Source: Cerrena zonata
Taxonomy: Eukaryota > Basidiomycota > Agaricomycetes > Polyporales > Cerrenaceae
Assembly: GCA_038087015.1 (NCBI GenBank)
Contig: JASBNA010000043.1
Coordinates: forward strand, 1-64,000
Length of the DNA stretch: 64,000 nucleotides
Direction: 5' to 3'
This document shows positions 10,499 through 20,959 of this stretch, piece by piece. The stretch's first letter is position 1. Every line of letters starts with the position of its first letter. The notes below the pieces were generated by a model that searched no databases, had not been told where the DNA came from, and saw nothing but the letters and a program-made list of their open reading frames with translations. The position numbers were made by a program, and so were the translations under genes.

Positions 10499-11669
10499 TT
10501 ATTTTTAATCGCAATCCAACCAGATATTTTGATTTATATCTGACCTCTTTCATACCTTTCATACCTTTCCCATACCCTTTTTCACAGCCTTTTTTTTTTT
10601 ATTAAACCCTTTTATTTTTTATCTATCATGTCTTGTTTTTATCCCTTTCCATTTTTTTTTGTTTCTCTTCGTTCGTCCTTGATTTTTGTTTTCTTCAAGT
10701 TTCTTAACTGTCTGCAATTCGAATTATAATTTTTTTGCATCTCCCCATCTAGCCTTTTATTTTATCTGTCATTGGTCATAGTCTATTTCATCAAAACTTT
10801 CTCTCTCTCTCTCTCTTTTTTTTTGATCTGCTTATGCTTTTTTATCTTGTTCTTTTATTCAGTAAATTACATCTATATATTAGTTTCCTTGCTAGATGCT
10901 TTATATAATTAATTTTTTTTTTTTAATTATAATTGACATTATTTTTTTCCTTATTTCATGTTTTTAAAAGCTTGTTTTCTGTAGATTATGCTAATTTTGC
11001 TACACCATTGTATGGGTTTAGTACAGAAGAAATTGCCTTTAGACGGTTTTACCACTGTTCCTTTTAGGTAATGAGAAATCTCTTTATGGCCATTGACTGG
11101 GACAATGTCGACATATTTTTGCAGGGTTTTAAAAAATGTTCGCTATATGCAAGTGCTGTGCATTTTGTCGTTTTCTTTGTCTTTTTGACTTATTGAAATG
11201 TACGGGTGTACCATCGCGCTCACCTGTGCCTGGTGTTAACACACCTAGTTTCTTTCTATTCGGTTAATACACTACACTAGAATTAGTAGTATTATTATTA
11301 TTAGTATACTGTTTTATTGGAACCTTTTATATCTTTCCTATAGACATATCGAAACTTATAATCAATTTAATTATTATCTTATTAGAATATATTTGCTTAT
11401 ATTTAAGTATTTGTATTATCCTTACTTATCGTTGTTAACATCGAAAGTAAACTATTTATCTTACCTACTAGATTATTAAGTAGTGAAAGTATACCTTATA
11501 CAAAAAAGGTTACTAGTGATAATTCTACGCGTACTTACCAATAATACATCTGACTCATGAAATGTACGGAGGTGTTTTTTTTAAATTTGGTCGCAACGAA
11601 TTACTTTAAACGGCAGGTTGCGATAAAGAAGAGTACTGCTAAGTATAAGTAGGTTGAAAGATGTAGAAG
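10499..11669. other. Intergenic region between RFX2 and the FMS1-like gene
   Basis: The region starts with a T-rich 3' flank (10540-10960), including a CT-dinucleotide run near 10801. Around 11200-11250 lie ACGGGTGT and a GGTGT/ACACC inverted word. The promoter-proximal end has TGACTCA (11551-11557) followed by TGTACGGAGG (11563-11572). No RNA gene is recognised. Confidence 0.55.
11551..11572. promoter_or_regulatory. Gcn4-type TGACTCA plus Rap1-like TGTACGGAGG
   Basis: TGACTCA (11551-11557) is the canonical bZIP/Gcn4 half-site palindrome. It is followed four bases later by the recurrent TGTACGGAGG word (11563-11572), about 100 bp upstream of the FMS1-like start. Function is inferred from motif and position only. 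Confidence 0.5.
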
Positions 11670-13097
11670 ATGGAAAGAGTTTGTAACGGCAAGATGACCG
11701 GCAAATACGAAGTGATTATCATTGGAGCTGGAATCTCTGGGATCAAGACTGCCATTGATCTCTACCGTGGAGGTGTCAACAATATTTTAATCCTTGAAGC
11801 AAGAGATTGTATTGGAGGAAGATTGAAATCGGTGAAATCAGAAAACTTTCCTCATGTAACGTATGATTTGGGAGCTTCATGGTTTCACGATGCTTTAGCG
11901 AACCCATTGTTTGACAAGGCCCGGGAGTTGGGGAATATCGATTACTATTTTGATGATGGGGAACTGGTGTACTTTGATAAAGATGATAAAACTGTTCCAA
12001 GTTGGAAATTTGAGCACATTGCTGAAGAAATAATCTGCTATATTAATCTTAGTTATCTGAAAGATCCAAATAAGCCAGACATTTCTTTGAAACAAATTTG
12101 TCAAGAGTATTATGAAAAGAAACATGACTTGATTGACCCAGACCGATGGGGAAAGGCAATTGCAACAATAAGAATTTTTGGAGAACTTTGGCACGGAGAG
12201 TCTTGGGACAATCTTTCTGCAAAATTTGTATTTGATGAAGACGGTCATTTGGGAAGAAATGTTTTGGTTAAGTCTGGTTATTCAAAAGTAATTCAAAATG
12301 AAATGAATGAGTTACCGGACAAATTTGAAACCACTAATATCAAATTGAACACTTCGGTTAAGTGCATTGATTATTCGAATGACATTATTAATATCCATAC
12401 TGGAAATGATTCGTTCAGTTGTGATTACGTTGTTCTGACGCTACCACGGAGTCTTTATTCGATTGATGATCCAAACGATCCCTCTTATATAAAATGGGTT
12501 CCTGAATTGCCTGGTGATTTCAAAAAATTGAGTCACTATTTCGAATCAGGGTCTCTTGGGAAAGTAGTTTTTGAATTCAGTGAATGCTTTTGGTCAGAAA
12601 CTGTGGACCGTTTTTATGCGTTATCAAAACAAGAACCGAAAAATCCAAATGATCCTCAACCTTGGGATTATCCAACTATACTTATCAACTACCAAGCAAA
12701 TTCCGGAGTGCCTGCTCTTGTTGCCCTAACCCAAAACCCATTATCTTCCACTATTGAAAATTTTGACCCTAAAACGAAAAATGAAAGAATTTGGCAACTT
12801 TTCCAACCAGTAATTGCTCAAATTTCAAATGCCAAAGTCCCTCCACAACCAATTAATATCTTACACACCTCTTGGAATAATGATATTTGGGCTCGTGGTG
12901 CTTACTCTACTTCTAAAGTTGGGTGTCCTGACTCCAAAACGCTCACCAATCTTTTTGCCAAAGGCTTGAGCAACAAAATCAGGTTCGCTGGCTCCGAAAC
13001 AGTAGACGGTTCCGCCAACGGGTGTGCCCATGGTGGTTGGTTCAGTGGTCAAAGAGAAGCTAAATACATTTTAGAAGATATTGCAAAAAAACTTTAG
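11670..13097 (+). CDS. FAD-dependent polyamine oxidase, FMS1/CBP1-like
   Basis: The protein is a 475-residue flavin amine oxidase. The N-terminal dinucleotide-binding motif VIIIGAGISGIKTAIDL is followed by EARDCIGGRLKS, the Rossmann/GG doublet of the family. YDLGASWFHD and the C-terminal block IRFAGSETVDGSANGCAHGGWFSGQ complete the FAD site. Relatives are S. cerevisiae Fms1 (spermine oxidase feeding pantothenate and hypusine pathways) and the Candida corticosteroid-binding protein CBP1, so substrate is not certain. A second ATG at 11694 (Met9), just before the Rossmann motif, is an equally plausible start. A TGACTCA site and TGTACGGAGG precede it. Confidence 0.85.
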   Translation: MERVCNGKMTGKYEVIIIGAGISGIKTAIDLYRGGVNNILILEARDCIGGRLKSVKSENFPHVTYDLGASWFHDALANPLFDKARELGNIDYYFDDGELVYFDKDDKTVPSWKFEHIAEEIICYINLSYLKDPNKPDISLKQICQEYYEKKHDLIDPDRWGKAIATIRIFGELWHGESWDNLSAKFVFDEDGHLGRNVLVKSGYSKVIQNEMNELPDKFETTNIKLNTSVKCIDYSNDIINIHTGNDSFSCDYVVLTLPRSLYSIDDPNDPSYIKWVPELPGDFKKLSHYFESGSLGKVVFEFSECFWSETVDRFYALSKQEPKNPNDPQPWDYPTILINYQANSGVPALVALTQNPLSSTIENFDPKTKNERIWQLFQPVIAQISNAKVPPQPINILHTSWNNDIWARGAYSTSKVGCPDSKTLTNLFAKGLSNKIRFAGSETVDGSANGCAHGGWFSGQREAKYILEDIAKKL

Positions 13098-13242
13098 TTA
13101 GTAGATTTATATACAGGTCATCAATTTTTTTAAATTTTTTTTTTCGCTTCTTCTTTAAATCTTCATGAACGTGGATTTGATACTCTTCTGTTGTAGATAA
13201 GAAGATTATCATAGCTAGGTATACTTGATTGTAACGACAAGA

Positions 13243-14214
13243 ATGCATGCAACGCAAAATTCTATCAAACTAATAACAGGGAATTCCCATCCTGAGTTGT
13301 CCAACTTGATCGCAGAAAGACTTGGGATGCCATTGGCTAAAGTTGGGGCATTTCAATATACTAATAGCGAAACAGCAGTTGCTATTGGTGAATCTGTAAG
13401 AGATGAAGATGTATACGTGATCCAAACCGGGTGTGGGGAACAAGGGATCAATGATTTTTTAATGGAACTTATGATTATAATAAATGCTTGCAAAATAGCC
13501 AGTGCTAGACGAATTACTGCGGTTATTCCAACATTCCCATACGCTAGACAAGATAAGAAGGATAAATCAAGAGCTCCTATAACCGCAAAGTTGGTTGCAA
13601 ACTTATTACAAACAGCTGGCTGTAATCATGTCATAACTATGGATTTACATGCTTCACAAATTCAAGGGTTTTTCAGAGCACCGGTTGATAACTTATATGC
13701 TGAACCTTCCGTTTTAAGATATGTTAAAGATAATTATTCAGATAGTGAATTAACAATTGTTTCGCCTGATGCTGGTGGTGCCAAAAGAGTTGCTTCAATT
13801 GCTGATAAACTTGACGTTAACTTTGCATTGATTCATAAAGAAAGACAAAAGGCAAATGAAGTTTCTAAAATGGTCCTTGTAGGGGATGTTTCTAATAAGG
13901 TTTGTTTATTAATTGATGATATGGCTGATACTTGTGGAACCTTATGTAAAGCAGCAGATGTATTACTAACTAATGGTGCTCAAAAAGTAGTTGCTATTGT
14001 CACTCATGGTATTTTCTCCTCCAATGCTATTGAAAAACTTAATAATTCTAAATTAGATAAGATCATTTGTACAAACACTATGCCTTTACAAGATAAATTA
14101 AAACGTTGTCCAAAATTAGAAAAATTGGATATAAGTCCAACTTTGGCTGAAGCAATAAGAAGATTACATAACGGTGAAAGTGTTTCTTACTTATTTAATA
14201 ATGCCCCTGCCTAA
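13243..14214 (+). CDS. Ribose-phosphate pyrophosphokinase (PRPP synthetase)
   Basis: It makes PRPP from ribose-5-phosphate and ATP for purine, pyrimidine, His, Trp and NAD synthesis in the cytosol. The 323-residue protein matches the size of the short Prs2/3/4-type subunits, without the inserts of Prs1 and Prs5. It carries the PRPP synthetase signature [11 protein letters not shown] at about 134-144, the flexible-loop [13 protein letters not shown], and the PRPP-binding loop [12 protein letters not shown] at about 222-233. The start is ATG 13243; the open frame upstream starts only at TTG. It lies tail-to-tail with ATG11. The family is certain, but which paralogue is not. Confidence 0.93.
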   Translation: MHATQNSIKLITGNSHPELSNLIAERLGMPLAKVGAFQYTNSETAVAIGESVRDEDVYVIQTGCGEQGINDFLMELMIIINACKIASARRITAVIPTFPYARQDKKDKSRAPITAKLVANLLQTAGCNHVITMDLHASQIQGFFRAPVDNLYAEPSVLRYVKDNYSDSELTIVSPDAGGAKRVASIADKLDVNFALIHKERQKANEVSKMVLVGDVSNKVCLLIDDMADTCGTLCKAADVLLTNGAQKVVAIVTHGIFSSNAIEKLNNSKLDKIICTNTMPLQDKLKRCPKLEKLDISPTLAEAIRRLHNGESVSYLFNNAPA

Positions 14215-14268
14215 ACTTGTCATTAAATATTATATATCTATTTATTTTATAATTAATTCGTAGTTTCT

Positions 14269-17200
14269 TCAGGCTTCGATTAAAAACCATGTAACACCAA
14301 CACTTAATTGAAATGGATTAGCTTCTTTGTCATTAAGATTCTCATGAGTTACACTAGATTCCTTAATATTGGCTACTTTCCCCACCATCCACTCCCGATG
14401 GCTAATATCTTGATCCATTTTCAAGAAATAATGTGGTGCTCCAATATTAAATGCTGCCCAGGGTTGAATCTCATTCTCTTTTACCTGGGTAAATTCACTT
14501 CCTCTTTCTATACGGGTAGGTAAAAATAAAACTAAATCTCCTTTTTGGAAATTATTAATCGTGATTTTACTATTTGTCTTATTGAGTAACTTGTTCATCT
14601 CCAGAATTTTCGACTTATTTTCTTTGGTAAGCTTTTTAGCAAACCCTTCAACATCACGGAAACGTTTACTTATAGCATTAAGGAAAAATTTATGATTCAC
14701 AGGATCATCTTCGCTGACAGCTTCTTGGGATTTTAAATGAACACTATCTTTGAAAGAAATAATTCTGATAAATTCATCGAATGGATTGGAGGTGGTGGTG
14801 AAAAAAGCATTGAATGTGGATATAAGCTTCTGAGAAATCTCAATGGATCTATTATAATCATCATCCGATTCAGTTTCATTAACACCGCTTCTAGTGGTTG
14901 AGAGGGACTTAACCGCAGCTGATTCATCAACATTCAATAAGTCTTCACTAGTGATACTGTCACACCAAGTCTTAGCTGATGTAATCTCATCTAAAATTTT
15001 AGAATGAATCTTAGTTTCTTGTTGAATAATAGATGAATCCTCCTCATTTTGATTACCTTTCTTTGACTTCAATCCTTTGACACGAATAATTTTGAATTCG
15101 TTTTTGTTCGAAGTTTCATCGATTTGTTTAACCAATAATAAACCCATGCTTTCCAAAACGAAGCAAAATTCTAGGAAAAATTCAAAGTTGTTATCAACTA
15201 AAACCTTAATTTTTTTGAATAAATCGACAATAACATTATCTAATTCATCAATTATATTTTGATTGTGTTTTTCTTTTGCTTGTGTTAACTCCATCAAATT
15301 TTCATAATCATCTTGCAATTCATCATTCTTAGCTTTCAAAGATTTGATTTCATTATCAAAGATATTTCTTTCTTGAACAAATTCGGATTCCTTTGCAGAC
15401 ATGTTGGATAATAAATCAATCTTCATATTATTAGAATCATTAAGTTCGGTCGTAAGGTTATTAACTTTGGACTTCAACTCATCTATTTGCTTATTGTCCT
15501 CATTTAGAGGCTTCAAATTACGTATCGTTTTATCTTTGTCGAGTAGCTGCTCTTTTAAATTAGCAATTTCATCATCTTTATCTCTTGTTAGTTTATCTAG
15601 TGATTCCTTGAGGTGAGAAATTTCTGCATCTTTCTGCAAAAGAGTATTATTGATTTCATTTCTATAGTTTTCATCTTGGGTTTTAATTGAAAATATCTCA
15701 TCTCTTAAATCTTTGATGAGTTCGTCATCTGATTGTTTCTTCTTCATTAATTTGTTATTATGCTCTAAAAGCTCCGAGTTTTCTTTACGAAGCCGTATAT
15801 TATCCAAATGCTTATCAATGGTTGTTGATGCATCCAAGAACTTCGATTCTTGCAGCCCGTTCAGCCTTGGAGAAGAAGAAGAAGTGTGACGTCTTTGCAA
15901 CAACAGAGTTGGGTCATTCTTTGAAGTAGGCTTTTGATTTTTGGGTTTCATATTTGGATCGACAATCAAACTCATCTTAGTATTATCAGCTTTATCATGA
16001 GATTTGATAACTGGCCAGTTACTGATATTTTTATATTGTTGTTGATGCAATAAGTTTTCAAGTTTTTTGATTCGGTTCTTTAGCCCCTTAACGACATCTA
16101 GATCAACATCATCATTAATTCTTACTTTAGAAGATTCTAACTGGTTACTGTTTGGAGAAGTATATGAACTCAATGAAGTTACCAACTTAGTTACTTGCTG
16201 CATATTATCAGTGGACTTGACCAAATCTTTGAAATTTTTCTCCAATATTTCGATAAACTTCGTGCTGCTAGGAGAATTGTAATCTTTAATCAAATTAATA
16301 TAATTTAAAATATCTTCTCGTTCTAATTCGAAGCCTAACAAATTTGATTTTCGATTATTGAGTAATGTCACGTCAATTGTGGGTAGAAGTATTTCTGAAT
16401 TATTTGCAGTAATGAAATTAATGAAGTTATTAAACTTTTTCAACCATAACTTTTGAAATTGTTTTTCATGATCAATTATGATTGATAATTGTTCAGAAAT
16501 TGTATTCACGATACCTTTGGAATAAAAGTCAGACCACTCAAACTGACGTCTATTTTCTATTATGATGAAACCAAAGAGTAAAGGGAGGTCGATGGTGAGT
16601 GAAAGATAGTCTTCTGCAGATTTAATTTTATTAATTGTTTCATAAGACACTTGATTATCGGAGTTGGAAGTAGGTGCAGTTAGTAGTTTTATATCCGATT
16701 TGATATTAACAACTCTCATTTGTAAATTAGCAATAGTTTGAAAAATTGAGAGACATTGATGAACTAGTTTCAATTTGAACTCGTAACTCTTTTGAAGAAA
16801 ATTATAAAGGTAAGATGCATTTTTAAATAATTTTGGGGATTTAAGTTTACCATGATCATTATAAATATCCGTTAAAGAATTTAAGTTGCTTGTCTGTAAG
16901 TTTTCTAAATCTTTGGAAATATCTTTCGACAATTCTATTGTTTCATTAATGATCAGGGCATTGGAAACCTCATAATCTTTGAATATCAGTATTGAGTCAT
17001 TACGCAAATTTTCAATTTTGGAATCTATGTCAATTTTATCATCATTAATATTATTGATGGAACCTGACATTTCATTAAACTTATTGACAACTAAAGGTAA
17101 GGTATTCTTAATGAAATCACTTTTTTCTTGAAGAATCTCATAACCAAGGTATTCATGGAGAGTAATTTGTTCACCAGATTTGAAACTAAATTTGGGAAAT

Positions 17201-17844
17201 GATTTCAAAGTTTTATAATACTCTTGCCATGATTTATGTAGAGTCTTCATGCTTAATAGTTTAATATAAGAGAAATAATGGTTAAAATTTTTTTCAACTC
17301 CACTAACGAAATTAGCTCCAAACTGGAAAATGATATTAAGAGATTTAAAAATGGTATTAATCTGTTTAATAATTGATTTTATTTGTTCGTCAATTGAAAA
17401 ACAATTTTGAAGAATTGCTTTTGACCAACCTTCATTGATTTTCAAATTACTAGTCATTTTTTTTATATTATTATGGGGAGAAACCTGGGAAATCAGAGAA
17501 TCTTTAGGGATTAAGATTTGTAAATCTGATTCATTTTGACCAAGATACGATTTAAGGATGGATTTTTCGAAATCCAATGAAAATAATCGCTTATCAAACA
17601 CATAAACATCACTTAATTCATCGATCATATTGAAATTTAACTTTATACCAAAGGAGGTCAATAAGAATAGGTTTTCAACATCTCCAGCAATGTACTGAGT
17701 GAAAGATTCCAAAAGGTATTCTTTAAAATGAGGTAGAGTATGAAACCGAATTGGTTTTGGGATTCTTATGCTATCACCATTATGAGAATTATGAACAGTC
17801 AAATATGAAAGCAATGCCGGCAGGATAGCATTAGCCGACAGCAT
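14269..17844 (-). CDS. ATG11: Autophagy scaffold protein Atg11
   Basis: A 1191-residue coiled-coil protein of the Atg11/FIP200 family, the scaffold that ties cargo receptors to the Atg1 kinase in selective autophagy (Cvt pathway, pexophagy, mitophagy). The N-terminus has the ubiquitin-like-domain region with YVFDKRLF at about 80-87. Long heptad-rich segments run from about 580 to 900. The C-terminal ATG11 domain ends with the typical LVLFLPTR...PWAAFNIGAPHYFL segment. Length matches S. cerevisiae Atg11 (1178). ATG at 17844 is the first in frame. Recognition rests on the C-terminal block and overall architecture. Confidence 0.88.
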   Translation of the reverse strand: MLSANAILPALLSYLTVHNSHNGDSIRIPKPIRFHTLPHFKEYLLESFTQYIAGDVENLFLLTSFGIKLNFNMIDELSDVYVFDKRLFSLDFEKSILKSYLGQNESDLQILIPKDSLISQVSPHNNIKKMTSNLKINEGWSKAILQNCFSIDEQIKSIIKQINTIFKSLNIIFQFGANFVSGVEKNFNHYFSYIKLLSMKTLHKSWQEYYKTLKSFPKFSFKSGEQITLHEYLGYEILQEKSDFIKNTLPLVVNKFNEMSGSINNINDDKIDIDSKIENLRNDSILIFKDYEVSNALIINETIELSKDISKDLENLQTSNLNSLTDIYNDHGKLKSPKLFKNASYLYNFLQKSYEFKLKLVHQCLSIFQTIANLQMRVVNIKSDIKLLTAPTSNSDNQVSYETINKIKSAEDYLSLTIDLPLLFGFIIIENRRQFEWSDFYSKGIVNTISEQLSIIIDHEKQFQKLWLKKFNNFINFITANNSEILLPTIDVTLLNNRKSNLLGFELEREDILNYINLIKDYNSPSSTKFIEILEKNFKDLVKSTDNMQQVTKLVTSLSSYTSPNSNQLESSKVRINDDVDLDVVKGLKNRIKKLENLLHQQQYKNISNWPVIKSHDKADNTKMSLIVDPNMKPKNQKPTSKNDPTLLLQRRHTSSSSPRLNGLQESKFLDASTTIDKHLDNIRLRKENSELLEHNNKLMKKKQSDDELIKDLRDEIFSIKTQDENYRNEINNTLLQKDAEISHLKESLDKLTRDKDDEIANLKEQLLDKDKTIRNLKPLNEDNKQIDELKSKVNNLTTELNDSNNMKIDLLSNMSAKESEFVQERNIFDNEIKSLKAKNDELQDDYENLMELTQAKEKHNQNIIDELDNVIVDLFKKIKVLVDNNFEFFLEFCFVLESMGLLLVKQIDETSNKNEFKIIRVKGLKSKKGNQNEEDSSIIQQETKIHSKILDEITSAKTWCDSITSEDLLNVDESAAVKSLSTTRSGVNETESDDDYNRSIEISQKLISTFNAFFTTTSNPFDEFIRIISFKDSVHLKSQEAVSEDDPVNHKFFLNAISKRFRDVEGFAKKLTKENKSKILEMNKLLNKTNSKITINNFQKGDLVLFLPTRIERGSEFTQVKENEIQPWAAFNIGAPHYFLKMDQDISHREWMVGKVANIKESSVTHENLNDKEANPFQLSVGVTWFLIEA

Positions 17845-18293
17845 AACTCAATGGTAAGGAATAGATAATAAGCAATCTGGGGAAGTAATCTGAGACAGGA
17901 AAAGGACCCAATGAAATACAAAAAATACAAGCAAAACAAACAAACTTTTAACAACGATCAATGAACCAATGAATCAAGTGCAAGACCATTTAACAGTGCC
18001 TCATACAACCCAGATGATGTATTAAAGAAGTAGTTAAATAGAAGTTAGTTTCAGTTTTGCTATTGATAAAAATTATCTTTATTTCGCACACTAACGTTCC
18101 CCCTGAAAAAACTGCACACAACTACATTACCGGTGAAACCCCAGAGTATATATTATAGGAAAGAAGTGAATATCAGAGATGTTATACACCAAAGAAGTGA
18201 ATATCAGAGATGTTGGACATCAAAGAAGTATAAGTATTAAAAAAGGGAAGTAATACAAAAAAAATGTAACGGATAGAAAAGAAATGAAAAGAC
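17845..18293. other. ATG11 promoter and POL30 3' flank with a short direct repeat
   Basis: A 24-bp word beginning AAAGAAGTGAATATCAGAGA occurs at 18160-18183 and again at 18191-18214, with a truncated third copy at about 18221 (period about 30). Nothing else is visible. Confidence 0.6.
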
Positions 18294-19073
18294 TTAATCT
18301 TCTTCATCGAATTTTGGAGCCAAGTAGAATCTTAAATAACCACCGGCATCTAATTTATATTCAAATAAGGCAGGAGTCTTATCAGCCAATTTGATGGTTA
18401 TGGTTGAAGACAAAGCGGTAGCTTTAATGATATCGGATAAATATTTTAAACCAAAGGTTAAATCAACTGGTTGTTCTAAATTAACTTTAATTGATTCTTC
18501 CGGGTGATCAACATCAGTATAAGGTTTCAAAACCACGGAACCGGTACCAGATTCACCTTCAGAGGTGAATTTAACTGATTCTTTGGTAACCAAGATATTT
18601 AAGGATTCACTCAAATTTTTCAAATCACGAACAATTTTAGCAAATTCACTTGAAGGCATATTTATAACCCCATCATAATCCATATCATCAATTTTCAAGA
18701 ATTCAGAATCGATATCCATTAATTTTAAAGAATATTCACTAACTCTTTCCTTTTTTTTATCTTCAAAAATAGTCATAACACTATCAGGAGAATCTTCAGC
18801 CAATAAAGTTAAATAATCTTCATTATTACCACATTTTATAATCTTGGAGAAACTATCCAAGTCAATACCCAAAGTGATATCTCTATCACATCTATAATCG
18901 GTGAAAGCAGATTGACCAACTAAAAGAGAAACCAATAAAACTCTTGAATCATCAACTGCTTGAACGGTGATACCGTGTTCAGTACAATTGAAATTACATA
19001 ATTTGACACAGTCTTTGACTGAGTCAACGATTTTTTTTAAAAGACTAGCTTCGTCGAATTTACCTTCAAGCAT
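18294..19073 (-). CDS. POL30: Proliferating cell nuclear antigen (sliding clamp)
   Basis: PCNA is the homotrimeric ring that tethers DNA polymerases delta and epsilon and recruits repair factors. The 259-residue length is that of the family. Typical segments are MLEGKFDEASLLKKIVDSVKD at the N-terminus, the RCDRDITLGIDL loop, the interdomain-connecting region LKLMDIDSEFLKI, and the C-terminal LRFYLAPKFDEED. The promoter has an MCB box (ACGCGT, 19155-19160), as expected for a G1/S gene. It is followed upstream by a 13-bp minisatellite that separates POL30 from RXT2. Confidence 0.98.
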   Translation of the reverse strand: MLEGKFDEASLLKKIVDSVKDCVKLCNFNCTEHGITVQAVDDSRVLLVSLLVGQSAFTDYRCDRDITLGIDLDSFSKIIKCGNNEDYLTLLAEDSPDSVMTIFEDKKKERVSEYSLKLMDIDSEFLKIDDMDYDGVINMPSSEFAKIVRDLKNLSESLNILVTKESVKFTSEGESGTGSVVLKPYTDVDHPEESIKVNLEQPVDLTFGLKYLSDIIKATALSSTITIKLADKTPALFEYKLDAGGYLRFYLAPKFDEED

Positions 19074-19154
19074 TTTGGATATGGAAAAGAGATGAAGAAG
19101 AAGAAAAGAAGAAGAGGACGAAACTTAAATAAATTTTGGACGGGAATTTTTCAA

Positions 19155-19160
19155 ACGCGT
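19155..19160. promoter_or_regulatory. MCB box (ACGCGT) upstream of POL30
   Basis: ACGCGT lies 82 bases upstream of the POL30 ATG. MBF binds this element to drive G1/S DNA-replication genes in yeasts. Role here is inferred from motif and gene. Confidence 0.65.
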
Positions 19161-19224
19161 AAGACGTGTCGATTATGTAAGTGTAAGCGCAAGGTGCACG
19201 GGTGCACATCTTTGAGTAATACAG

Positions 19225-19370
19225 AACATTCAGAACAGTAATACAGTACAGAAATACAGTACAGAAATACAGTACAGAAATACAGTACAGAAATACAGTA
19301 CAGCAATACAGTACAGCAATACAGTACAGCAATACAGTACAGCAATACAGTACAGCAATACAGAACATTA
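19225..19370. repeat. 13-bp minisatellite (AAATACAGTACAG/CAATACAGTACAG), about 10 copies
   Basis: About ten tandem 13-bp copies fall in two sub-blocks: AAATACAGTACAG on the left and CAATACAGTACAG on the right. They fill most of the interval between POL30 and the RXT2 3' end. It is the source of the spurious Tyr/Cys/Leu/Val-rich open frames on the minus strand. Confidence 0.85.
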
Positions 19371-19403
19371 TACGTTTATTATAATACAACTAAGAATTGA
19401 ACA

Positions 19404-20261
19404 TTAACTACTTTTTTTATCATGCATTTCTTTACCCCATTTAAACAAATCTTGTCTATAACGATCAACTTTAACAAGACCATTTCTAATTTGAGATAAA
19501 GTTTTGATGTATTCGTGTTGACGTTGGATACCAACTTGTAGGTAATTAATTAAATCTTCTTTGATATTGGATAAATCATCATTTTCGTCATCAATTGATT
19601 GATTTTGGTGAGATTCATAAGTTTTCAAAGTTTTAGGTAAAGCAAAGAAGGGATCTTGACTATTTGAATCGGTGGAAGTATCGTCATTTCTAGTAATTCT
19701 TTTATTTGGATCAATTTCGTCAATTTTTTCATCGGTTAAGCCATGATCGTACTGATTTAAACCTAATTGATCTTCTAAAAGATAAAACCAATCTTCACCA
19801 TTTAAAACTTGTAATAATTTATTAAGCCAATTCAAATTATTTTGTTCGATTTCAATTAAATCGATTAATTCTTTTGATAATTTATTATAAGTGTTTGATT
19901 TAAATATTTTCAGGATTGCTGGATGGCTGATAATCTCCAGAGGATGAGATAACGGAGTAAGAATTTCAGCTAATTTTAAATCTTTTAATGGATTTTCATC
20001 AGTTTCTGATTCTGACTCACTAATTTCTTCTTCGCTTTCTTCTTGGTCGATTTTCTTCCTTTTATTAGTATTATAATAGTCCGACCATTTTCTTTTATTT
20101 TCTCTGGTTGATTTTTCAATTACTTCATTGGTCAATACCAAATGAGTTTCTCCATCGTATTCCACCACTTTTGGATGGAGTCCATCCAGTATACTCTCTT
20201 TATCGGCAAGCGCCTGTTTAAACTTGGATATCACTTCAATAGAGTATGAATCTAGAGTCAT
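19404..20261 (-). CDS. RXT2: Rpd3L histone deacetylase complex subunit Rxt2
   Basis: The 285-residue protein has the Rxt2 N-terminal domain: LHPKVVEYDGETHLVLTNEV followed by TRENKRKWSDYY (about residues 28-65) and a basic KRKK. Next is an acidic Glu/Ser tract (about 75-90). The C-terminal helical region includes YLQVGIQRQHEYIKTLSQIRNGLVKVDRYR. Rxt2 is a structural subunit of the large Rpd3 deacetylase complex, acting in nuclear repression. The minus-strand promoter contains the recurrent TGTACGGAGG word 78 bases upstream. It lies next to POL30, as in C. albicans by recollection. Confidence 0.87.
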   Translation of the reverse strand: MTLDSYSIEVISKFKQALADKESILDGLHPKVVEYDGETHLVLTNEVIEKSTRENKRKWSDYYNTNKRKKIDQEESEEEISESESETDENPLKDLKLAEILTPLSHPLEIISHPAILKIFKSNTYNKLSKELIDLIEIEQNNLNWLNKLLQVLNGEDWFYLLEDQLGLNQYDHGLTDEKIDEIDPNKRITRNDDTSTDSNSQDPFFALPKTLKTYESHQNQSIDDENDDLSNIKEDLINYLQVGIQRQHEYIKTLSQIRNGLVKVDRYRQDLFKWGKEMHDKKSS

Positions 20262-20338
20262 GGTTGAAGGACAAGATAACGCTACAGAATAAAAAATTGT
20301 CTATTATTTTATTACCCTATTTTCTTCTAAACACTAGA

Positions 20339-20348
20339 TGTACGGAGG
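20339..20348. promoter_or_regulatory. Rap1-like TGTACGGAGG, RXT2 promoter
   Basis: The decamer lies between the MAK3 stop and the RXT2 start, 78 bases upstream of the RXT2 ATG. It is one of six exact copies in the window, all intergenic. Confidence 0.5.
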
Positions 20349-20374
20349 TTTTTGCGTATATATCATTTTTTTCC

Positions 20375-20917
20375 TCACACACTCAACGGACTCAAGAAGG
20401 CTAGTCTACAGCCCGATTTATCCAGAATTGGTAAGATTAGCCTAAAGGCATCATGGGTATTAAGATAATAACGGTATAATCGTTTGGTTCTCATGAACCC
20501 TAAGGATTCGTATAGTTTCAAAGCACCAAGATTAATGACTTCAGTTTCCAACATGATTTCGTCGATATCATCATATTCAATCATTTTTTCAATTGACAAA
20601 TTAACTAGATTCGAAGCAATTTTCCGGTTTCTATAAGTTGGATCGATGACTAGCATTCCAATGTATCCTCTTATTCTAACGTTGTTATGGGGTTCGCATT
20701 TCGATATTATCACCCCAATGATTTTATCTTGGTCAACCAATTCATCCTTCACTATAAAACAGTACTGGGGCCACTTATTTAAAAAATACCAGTAGACGTA
20801 TATAGAGTATGGTTCCAGTAAGTGCTGTGCGATGATCTCGGATATCTGGGTGAATTGATCCTTGGACGAGGGATCGAACTTGAGATAGCTCAACCCGTCT
20901 ATTTTGGTAACCAACAT
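20375..20917 (-). CDS. MAK3: NatC N-terminal acetyltransferase catalytic subunit
   Basis: It acetylates the N-terminal Met of proteins starting Met-Leu/Ile/Phe/Trp. The GNAT fold is clear: YIGMLVIDPTYRNRKIASNLV (acetyl-CoA loop, with an RxxxI/A variant), then MLETEVINLGALKLYESLGF and KRLYRYYLNTHDAFRLILP, the characteristic Naa30/Mak3 C-terminal block. From ATG 20917 the protein has 180 residues, close to S. cerevisiae Mak3 (176). An in-frame ATG at 20959 would add 14 residues with no counterpart in the family. Upstream lies the GC-rich FBA1 promoter region. Confidence 0.93.
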   Translation of the reverse strand: MLVTKIDGLSYLKFDPSSKDQFTQISEIIAQHLLEPYSIYVYWYFLNKWPQYCFIVKDELVDQDKIIGVIISKCEPHNNVRIRGYIGMLVIDPTYRNRKIASNLVNLSIEKMIEYDDIDEIMLETEVINLGALKLYESLGFMRTKRLYRYYLNTHDAFRLILPILDKSGCRLAFLSPLSV

Positions 20918-20959
20918 TATCGTAGAATAAAGGGTAGAATGAACTTGGTGATGGTTCAT

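Noticed and set aside
19066..19389. Minus-strand Tyr/Cys/Leu/Val open frame
   Set aside because: It is a translation of the 13-bp minisatellite.
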